This document shows, one piece after another, positions 5,999 through 9,993 of a DNA stretch of 9,993 bases. The stretch is from contig CAYWJF010000056.1 in NCBI GenBank assembly GCA_964458545.1, positions 1-9,993 on the forward strand, given 5' to 3'. The DNA comes from JAYFNU01 sp964458545. GTDB taxonomy: Bacteria; Bacillota; Clostridia; Oscillospirales; Ruminococcaceae. The notes under the pieces are model-generated. The model was not told where the DNA came from. It saw only the letters and a program-made list of their open reading frames with translations, and made no database searches. Positions within the stretch are counted from its first letter, which is position 1. Each line of letters opens with the position of its first letter. Both the position numbers and the translations under genes were made by a program.

Positions 5999-6074
5999 TG
6001 GGCCGTAGCCAAGCGGTAAGGCAACGGACTTTGACTCCGTCATCCCGCTGGTTCAAATCCAGCCGGCCCAGCCA
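5999..6074 (+). tRNA. tRNA-Gln (anticodon TTG)
   Basis: Acceptor TGGGCCG pairs with CGGCCCA; discriminator G and encoded CCA end at 6074. The anticodon stem ACGGA/TCCGT closes loop CTTTGAC, giving TTG, which reads CAA and CAG. It lies 56 bases after tRNA-His, with no clear separate promoter in that gap, so it is probably cotranscribed with the three upstream tRNAs. Confidence 0.96.
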
Positions 6075-6097
6075 ACGCGTCATAAAGGCGCCGAAGA

Positions 6098-6128
6098 AAA
6101 CGGACCTGCTGTTTACAGGTCCGTTTTT
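6098..6128 (+). terminator. Terminator of the tRNA cluster
   Basis: AAACGGACCTG (6098-6108) pairs perfectly with CAGGTCCGTTT (6116-6126) around a seven-base loop, with a T-run to 6128. It starts 24 bases after tRNA-Gln. Confidence 0.92.
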
Positions 6129-6325
6129 CTATGTTGTATTCTACCCTTGTGAATGCGTGTGTTTTTATATGAAGAGCGCCCTCGGCGCATTTGAACACAA
6201 ACAAATAAAATATGACTTTGTAATTAATGTAAAATACAAACTGAGTACAATTGCACAAAATAGACAATAAATATTAATGCAATGAATAGAAATATGTAGA
6301 AAGTAGTGCAAACGCTCGAAAAATG
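6129..6325. other. Intergenic region between the tRNA terminator and the UPF0339 gene
   Basis: About 200 AT-rich bases with no convincing reading frame. The only structure I see is a nested inverted repeat: GCGCC (6176-6180) with GGCGC (6184-6188), flanked by TGTGTT (6158-6163) with AACACA (6194-6199). No T-run follows it. The region ends in the promoter described separately. Confidence 0.5.
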
Positions 6326-6346
6326 TGATATACTGTAGCTACAGTA
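6326..6346 (+). promoter_or_regulatory. Extended -10 promoter overlapping a 16-bp palindrome
   Basis: TGATATACT (6326-6334) is an extended -10 (TGnTATACT). The -35 is poor (GTGCAA at 6306-6311, spacer 17). The perfect palindrome TACTGTAGCTACAGTA (6331-6346) covers the last four bases of the -10 and the expected start point, exactly where a dimeric repressor would block transcription. The half-site CTGTA matches no operator I can name with confidence; it resembles LexA-type CTGT...ACAG but with only four bases between the halves. Confidence 0.55.
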
Positions 6347-6365
6347 AGGAACGGAGGTTACGCCA

Positions 6366-6737
6366 ATGGGCAGGTTTGTTATTACCGCGGCGAAAAGCGG
6401 TAATTGTCACTTTAACCTAAAGGCTGGTAACGGCGAGACGATAGCTATTAGCGAAACGTATTCCTCGGTTGATTCGTGTAAAAACGGCGTCGAGAGCGTT
6501 CGAAAGAATTGCAAGGCTGCAATAGAAGACCAAACCGTTACTGGTTACATAGAGATTAAAAATCCGAAATATGAAATCTATAAAGACAAGAAAGGAGATT
6601 TCAGGTTCAGGTTAAAAGCTGCGAACGGCGAAATTATCCTTGCAAGTGAAGGATATACGGCGAAGGCGAGCTGCAAGAACGGAATTGAGTCCGTGGCGGC
6701 GAACGCGCCGCAAGCCGAAGTAGTGGTGGCAAAATAA
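6366..6737 (+). CDS. DUF1508 / UPF0339 (YegP-like) tandem-repeat protein
   Basis: A 123-residue protein made of two copies of the DUF1508 (YegP/UPF0339) unit, at about residues 2-50 and 69-118. Each copy has a short beta segment, an NGE turn (GNGETIAISETY and ANGEIILASEGY) and a helix start SCKNG(V/I)ESV. Function is unknown for the family; E. coli YegP, of similar length, is one example. The first copy carries a third cysteine at residue 14 and ends in KNCK; the second is closer to the family consensus (FRFRLKAANGEIILASEGYT). The start is supported by GGAGG (6353-6357) eight bases upstream. The gene stands alone between an extended -10 promoter covered by a palindrome and a bidirectional terminator, so it is probably controlled separately, perhaps by a repressor. 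Confidence 0.9.
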   Translation: MGRFVITAAKSGNCHFNLKAGNGETIAISETYSSVDSCKNGVESVRKNCKAAIEDQTVTGYIEIKNPKYEIYKDKKGDFRFRLKAANGEIILASEGYTAKASCKNGIESVAANAPQAEVVVAK

Positions 6738-6744
6738 AAAAAGT

Positions 6745-6772
6745 AAGAGGGCGGTTTTCCGCCCTCTTTTTT
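6745..6772 (+). terminator. Bidirectional terminator between the UPF0339 gene and the decarboxylase genes
   Basis: AAGAGGGCGG (6745-6754) pairs perfectly with CCGCCCTCTT (6759-6768) around TTTT, followed by T to 6772. On the other strand the run of A at 6731-6742 becomes a T-run, so the same hairpin can stop the convergent minus-strand transcript of the decarboxylase subunits, whose last stop is at 6813. Confidence 0.9.
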
Positions 6773-6812
6773 GATGCTTAGTATTCTGCCTCTGGAAATA
6801 CCGAAGGCATTT

Positions 6813-6944
6813 TTATTTTGAGGTGACCTTGTTAAGAATGAGTATGCTAAGAACAATAATTGCGGTAACTATGAAGATACCGAGCATACCCTTTCCCATA
6901 ACGGGCAGGGATTGTATAAAAGCGTCAATGCTAATGTTAATCAT
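6813..6944 (-). CDS. Small OadG-like membrane subunit of a sodium-pumping decarboxylase
   Basis: A 43-residue protein (begins MINISIDAFIQSLPVMGKGM, ends LNKVTSK) with a short amphipathic start and one transmembrane helix at about residues 17-38. The MGKGMLGIFIV block resembles the N-terminal helix of OadG/gamma subunits, which anchor and stabilise sodium-translocating decarboxylases. Full-length gamma subunits are about twice this size or more and have a soluble tail; here the protein ends right after the helix, as in the short 'OadG-related' subunits found in Clostridia. The start has AGGAGG (6952-6957 complement) seven bases upstream, overlapping the stop of the beta subunit gene, and the gap is 12 bases. 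Order, spacing and hydrophobicity support a real gene. The biochemical role is inferred from the neighbour. Confidence 0.85.
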   Translation of the reverse strand: MINISIDAFIQSLPVMGKGMLGIFIVTAIIVLSILILNKVTSK

Positions 6945-6956
6945 TTGTTTGTCCTC

Positions 6957-8078
6957 CTAACCGAGAAGATTCAGTATCAGCCCGCCTGCGATAACCGAGG
7001 CAATCTGACCCGAAACGTTAACGCCGACCGTGTGCATAAGCAGGAAGTTTTGCGGGTCCTCGGCAAGCCCCATCTTATGAACGACACGCGCCGACATTGG
7101 AAACGCGGAGATACCCGCGGCACCTATCATCGGGTTTATCTTCTTTTTAGAGAAGAGGTTTAAGAGTTTTGCGAAGAAGACTCCGCCCACGGTATCGAAC
7201 ACAAAGGCAATAAGACCGAGGAAGAGTATCAGTAGCGTTCTTACGTTAATAAAGGCTTCCGCCTGCATTCTTGCGGCGATAGAGATACCGAGAAGGAGAG
7301 TAATAAGATTCGCGAGCTCCTTTTGCGCGCTCTCGGAAAGAGAATTAAGCACGCCGCATTCGCGTATAAGGTTACCAAACATAAGGAAGCCGATAAGCGC
7401 GACCGATTTCGGTGAAACTATTCCGACTATAACCGTAAGAATAACAGGGAAGAGGATACGGGTGGTTTTTGAAACCGACTTTTCCTCGTATTCCATCTTT
7501 ATCTTACGTTCTTCTTTGGTGGTTATAAGCTTGATAACGGGCGGCTGAACTATTGGAACGAGCGCCATATAGGAATATGCCGCCACGATAATCGCACCGA
7601 TATAGTTTGACTGGAAGTAGTTCGCAACAAATATAGAGGTAGGACCGTCCGCCGCGCCGATTATGGCGATGGAAGCGGCGTCCTTAAGCTGGAAGCCGAA
7701 GAGGGAAGCCATACTGAGCGTGAAGAAGATACCGAACTGCGCCGCCGCGCCGAAGAGCATAAGCTTCGGGTTAGAAAGCAGCGGACCGAAATCTATCATC
7801 GCGCCTATTCCTATGAAAAGAAGCAGAGGGAAAAGCTCATTTGCTATTCCCGAATTAAACAGAAGGTCAATTATCCCTTCCTCCTCACCCGGGTGGGTAA
7901 GAACGCCAGACAAGGGAAGGTTTACAAGTATTGCGCCGAAGCCTATCGGCAGCAGAAGCGCGGGCTCCATGTTCTTTTTTATTGCAAGGTAGATAAGCAC
8001 GCCGCCTATCACCCACATGACAAGCATCTGCCACGTTATGTTCAGCACATTGCCGAACAGGTCACTGAAAAATTCCAA
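6957..8078 (-). CDS. Sodium ion-translocating decarboxylase subunit beta (OadB/GcdB/MmdB family)
   Basis: Integral membrane subunit that couples decarboxylation of carboxybiotin to Na+ export. The 373-residue protein is nearly all hydrophobic helices. It has GIANELFPLLLFIGIGAMIDFGPLLSNP-like N-terminal segments (77-104), the re-entrant Na+ motif GAADGPTSIF (141-150) with Asp144 matching the essential aspartate of Klebsiella OadB, and GVNVSGQIASVIAGG near the C-terminus (352-366), where relatives usually read GPNVAGVIGSAVAAG. Start: TTG at 8078 is preferred because GGAGG lies seven to eight bases before it; an upstream ATG (8123) would place that ribosome binding site inside the gene and add 15 atypical residues. 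The gene for a small gamma-like subunit follows. No biotin carrier or carboxyltransferase alpha subunit is in the window, so the substrate (oxaloacetate, glutaconyl-CoA or methylmalonyl-CoA) cannot be told. Confidence 0.93.
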   Translation of the reverse strand: MEFFSDLFGNVLNITWQMLVMWVIGGVLIYLAIKKNMEPALLLPIGFGAILVNLPLSGVLTHPGEEEGIIDLLFNSGIANELFPLLLFIGIGAMIDFGPLLSNPKLMLFGAAAQFGIFFTLSMASLFGFQLKDAASIAIIGAADGPTSIFVANYFQSNYIGAIIVAAYSYMALVPIVQPPVIKLITTKEERKIKMEYEEKSVSKTTRILFPVILTVIVGIVSPKSVALIGFLMFGNLIRECGVLNSLSESAQKELANLITLLLGISIAARMQAEAFINVRTLLILFLGLIAFVFDTVGGVFFAKLLNLFSKKKINPMIGAAGISAFPMSARVVHKMGLAEDPQNFLLMHTVGVNVSGQIASVIAGGLILNLLG

Positions 8079-8113
8079 GTTTGCACCTCCTAATTTTTTG
8101 CTGTACAGCTTAT

Positions 8114-8143
8114 ATATTATCAAATAAATGAGTTAAAGTACAA
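8114..8143 (-). promoter_or_regulatory. Promoter of the decarboxylase beta/gamma genes
   Basis: On the minus strand TTGTAC (8138-8143) and TAATAT (8114-8119) are 18 bases apart, and TGA before the -10 makes an extended -10. The expected start near 8107 falls in the 10-bp palindrome GCTGTACAGC (8100-8109), followed by the ribosome binding site of the TTG start. Confidence 0.55.
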
Positions 8144-8181
8144 CACAAATTTTTAGTCTTTATTTTGTGAGAAATATAAGA

Positions 8182-8187
8182 TATAAT
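8182..8187 (+). promoter_or_regulatory. -10 element of the Na+/phosphate cotransporter gene
   Basis: A perfect TATAAT stands about 24 bases before the ribosome binding site GAAGGAG (8211-8217). The matching -35 position (8159-8164, TTTATT) is poor, so this promoter may need an activator or be weak. No clear Pho-box-like repeat is visible directly upstream. Confidence 0.45.
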
Positions 8188-8223
8188 GTTATTGTTTCGC
8201 AGTTTAATCTGAAGGAGTATTGA

Positions 8224-9975
8224 ATGGACATATTTTCTATAATATCTCTTTGCGGTGGACTTGCGTTCTTCCTTTACGGAATGCACGTTATGTCTAACGG
8301 ACTTGAAAAGATGGCTGGCGGTCGCCTTGAACAGATTCTGAAAAAGATGACATCCAACCCGCTAAAGGGCTTTTTCCTCGGCGCGGGTATAACAATAGCC
8401 ATACAATCGTCCTCGGCTATGACCGTTATGCTGGTGGGTCTCGTAAACTCAGGGATAATGGAGCTTAGCCAGACCGTTGGCGTTATAATGGGCTCAAACG
8501 TTGGAACAACCCTTACAGCGTGGGTATTAAGTCTTGCGGGGATTGAAAGCGATACGTTTATTCTAAAGCTTTTAAAGCCGACCTCCTTTGCGCCTATCTT
8601 TGCGTTTGTAGGTATCCTTCTTGTAATGATAGCGAAGGACAACAAAAAGAAGGATATGGGCTCAGTTCTTCTCGGATTTTCGGTGCTGATGTTCGGTATG
8701 AGTCTTATGTCCGACTCAGTAAGTCCGCTTGCGGATATACCCGAATTTACACAAATACTTACTTTATTTAAAAACCCGTTCCTTGGCGTGCTTGTAGGCG
8801 CGGCGTTTACGGGAATAATACAAAGCTCCGCCGCGTCTGTCGGTATTCTGCAGGCTCTGTCTCTTACGGGAGGCATCTCCTACGCAGTTGCCCTTCCTAT
8901 TATAATGGGGCAGAATATAGGTACTTGTGTTACGGCGCTACTTTCAAGCATAGGTACAAACAAAAACGCGAAGCGCGTCGCGGCTATTCATTTTTACTTT
9001 AATATTATAGGCACTACAGCCGGACTTATTATATTGTATATTATTCGTGGCGTTTTCGGCGCTACAGTTCTTGATATGACGGTCGGACCCGTAGGAGTGG
9101 CGCTTTTACATAGTATTTTTAATATCTTCTCTACGGCTATACTTCTGCCGTTCGGAAAGTTCCTTGTTAAGCTCGCCACACTTACTGTTAAGGATGGTAA
9201 GAACGGCACTAATGATTACGAGTTTCTTGATGAGCGTCTTTTGAATACGCCGTTTACCGCTATAGCGAAGTGCGAAAGCTCGGCTATTGATATGTCAAAG
9301 CTTGCGCATAATACCCTAACCTTGGCGATAAATACGCTTGACGATTATAACGACCTTTCCAAGTTAATTATAGACGAGAACGAAGATACTATTGATATGT
9401 ACGAGGATAAGCTGGGAAGCTATCTCGTTAAGATAAGCGCAAAGGACCTAACTGACGTAGAGAGTAAGCGTATAGCAATGATACTTCATTCACTCGGCGA
9501 TTTTGAGCGAATAGGCGACCACGCTACAAACATACTCGACGCGTCAAAGGAGCTTTTTGAAAAGAAGATAGAGTTTTCTGAGGAAGCTAAGAAGGACCTA
9601 ATGGTTATGGCGGACGCCGTAACGGAGATATCCTTTATGACGGTGCGCGCCTTTGAAAATAAGGATTTCGAGCTTGCGAAGAAGGTAGAGCCTATGGAGC
9701 AGGTAATAGACGACCTTAAGGAGCAGGTGCTTGACAGGCATATTCAGCGCTTACAGCAGGGAAAATGCACTATCGAGCTTGGCTTCGTGCTTTCCGACCT
9801 TGTTACAAATCTTGAACGTGTTTCTGACCACTGCTCCAATATATCGGGGCGCGTGGTTAAGTTTACAAGTGAAAACTTCGAGCTTCATGATTATGTTCAC
9901 GATATGAAAAAGAAGGAATTCGATAAGTACAACGAGCTTTATCACGATTATTCCACAAAGTACACACTTCAATAA
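8224..9975 (+). CDS. Na+/phosphate cotransporter with C-terminal PhoU domain
   Basis: Imports inorganic phosphate with Na+ across the plasma membrane (Na/Pi-cotransporter II, NptA/YjbB-like family). The 583-residue protein has two inverted Na_Pi_cotrans repeats. The first contains QSSSAMTVMLVG (61-72) and GSNVGTTLTAW (90-100); the second contains QSSAASVGILQA (200-211) and GQNIGTCVTALLSS (229-242). The paired QSS motifs are the substrate and ion site of the family. From about residue 340 on there is a helical PhoU-like domain with two metal-binding motifs, ERIGDHATNI (428-437) and ERVSDHCSNI (531-540), where E, D and H are the key residues. Length is normal for this fusion. The start is set by GAAGGAG (8211-8217) six bases before ATG. 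It is divergent from the Na+-pumping decarboxylase genes. The PhoU part probably senses or limits phosphate uptake. Confidence 0.95.
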   Translation: MDIFSIISLCGGLAFFLYGMHVMSNGLEKMAGGRLEQILKKMTSNPLKGFFLGAGITIAIQSSSAMTVMLVGLVNSGIMELSQTVGVIMGSNVGTTLTAWVLSLAGIESDTFILKLLKPTSFAPIFAFVGILLVMIAKDNKKKDMGSVLLGFSVLMFGMSLMSDSVSPLADIPEFTQILTLFKNPFLGVLVGAAFTGIIQSSAASVGILQALSLTGGISYAVALPIIMGQNIGTCVTALLSSIGTNKNAKRVAAIHFYFNIIGTTAGLIILYIIRGVFGATVLDMTVGPVGVALLHSIFNIFSTAILLPFGKFLVKLATLTVKDGKNGTNDYEFLDERLLNTPFTAIAKCESSAIDMSKLAHNTLTLAINTLDDYNDLSKLIIDENEDTIDMYEDKLGSYLVKISAKDLTDVESKRIAMILHSLGDFERIGDHATNILDASKELFEKKIEFSEEAKKDLMVMADAVTEISFMTVRAFENKDFELAKKVEPMEQVIDDLKEQVLDRHIQRLQQGKCTIELGFVLSDLVTNLERVSDHCSNISGRVVKFTSENFELHDYVHDMKKKEFDKYNELYHDYSTKYTLQ

Positions 9976-9980
9976 ATAGA

Positions 9981-9993
9981 AAACCGCCGTCTT
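9981..9993 (+). terminator. Possible 5' arm of a terminator, cut by the window edge
   Basis: AAAACCGCCGTCTT begins six bases after the cotransporter stop and looks like the first arm of a GC-rich terminator stem with an A-run before it. The second arm is beyond the window, so this stays tentative. Confidence 0.3.

Noticed and set aside
6158..6199. Nested inverted repeat as a small RNA or terminator
   Set aside because: The two stems are separated by unpaired bulges, no T-run follows and no dedicated promoter is seen; kept only as a note in the intergenic entry.
5998..6270. 90-codon frame running through tRNA-Gln and its terminator
   Set aside because: It overlaps a complete tRNA and terminator and has no ribosome binding site; a chance frame.
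6331..6346. LexA/SOS box
   Set aside because: The arms look like CTGT...ACAG, but the spacing is four bases, not eight, and Bacillota LexA uses a GAAC-N4-GTTC-type site.

Overview
The window looks like chromosomal DNA of a low-to-moderate GC member of the Bacillota, most likely class Clostridia. The reasons are strong GGAGG-type ribosome binding sites, short intergenic hairpin terminators with T-runs, CCA-encoding tRNAs, a Bacillus LysC-type aspartokinase, a YfmF/YfmH peptidase-like pair, and a sodium-pumping decarboxylase beta subunit. Family or genus cannot be fixed from this sequence alone. I see no phage, insertion sequence, CRISPR array or other mobile DNA; this is mostly core metabolic DNA. 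Layout, left to right: (1) 1-52, the 5' part of a tRNA-Pro on the minus strand, cut by the window edge, with its promoter at 78-106. (2) 181-492, a gene for a small single-pass membrane protein of unknown function, with its own promoter and a strong terminator. (3) About 300 bases without a large gene, holding a four-copy, helically phased direct repeat (628-666) that resembles a PhoB/PhoP-class operator, followed by the lysC promoter and a 5' hairpin. (4) 797-5555, a tightly packed plus-strand operon lysC - yfmF - yfmH - lgt: aspartokinase (overlapping yfmF by 4 nt), two M16-family proteins (one with degenerate zinc ligands, one with an intact HxxEH), and prolipoprotein diacylglyceryl transferase, ending at a hairpin terminator. 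lysC carries a textbook in-frame internal ribosome binding site and ATG for a separate regulatory (beta) subunit. (5) 5688-6074, a four-gene tRNA cluster Gly(TCC)-Arg(TCT)-His(GTG)-Gln(TTG) with one clear promoter and a terminator. (6) 6366-6737, a tandem DUF1508/UPF0339 protein whose promoter overlaps a perfect 16-bp palindrome. (7) 6813-8078 on the minus strand, a sodium-translocating decarboxylase beta subunit followed by a 43-residue OadG-like membrane subunit. It converges on the UPF0339 gene at a shared bidirectional terminator. (8) 8224-9975, divergently transcribed, a Na+/phosphate cotransporter fused to a PhoU domain. How the parts work together: lysC feeds the aspartate-family amino acids and diaminopimelate; lgt starts lipoprotein maturation; the M16 pair is, by homology to Bacillus, linked to modification of elongation factor P. 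The divergent pair at the right joins a Na+ exporter component with a Na+-driven phosphate transporter, so one makes and the other may spend the same ion gradient. The points most worth checking are the internal lysC start, the phased repeat array upstream of lysC, the palindrome on the UPF0339 promoter, and the very small decarboxylase subunit with no alpha subunit next to it.
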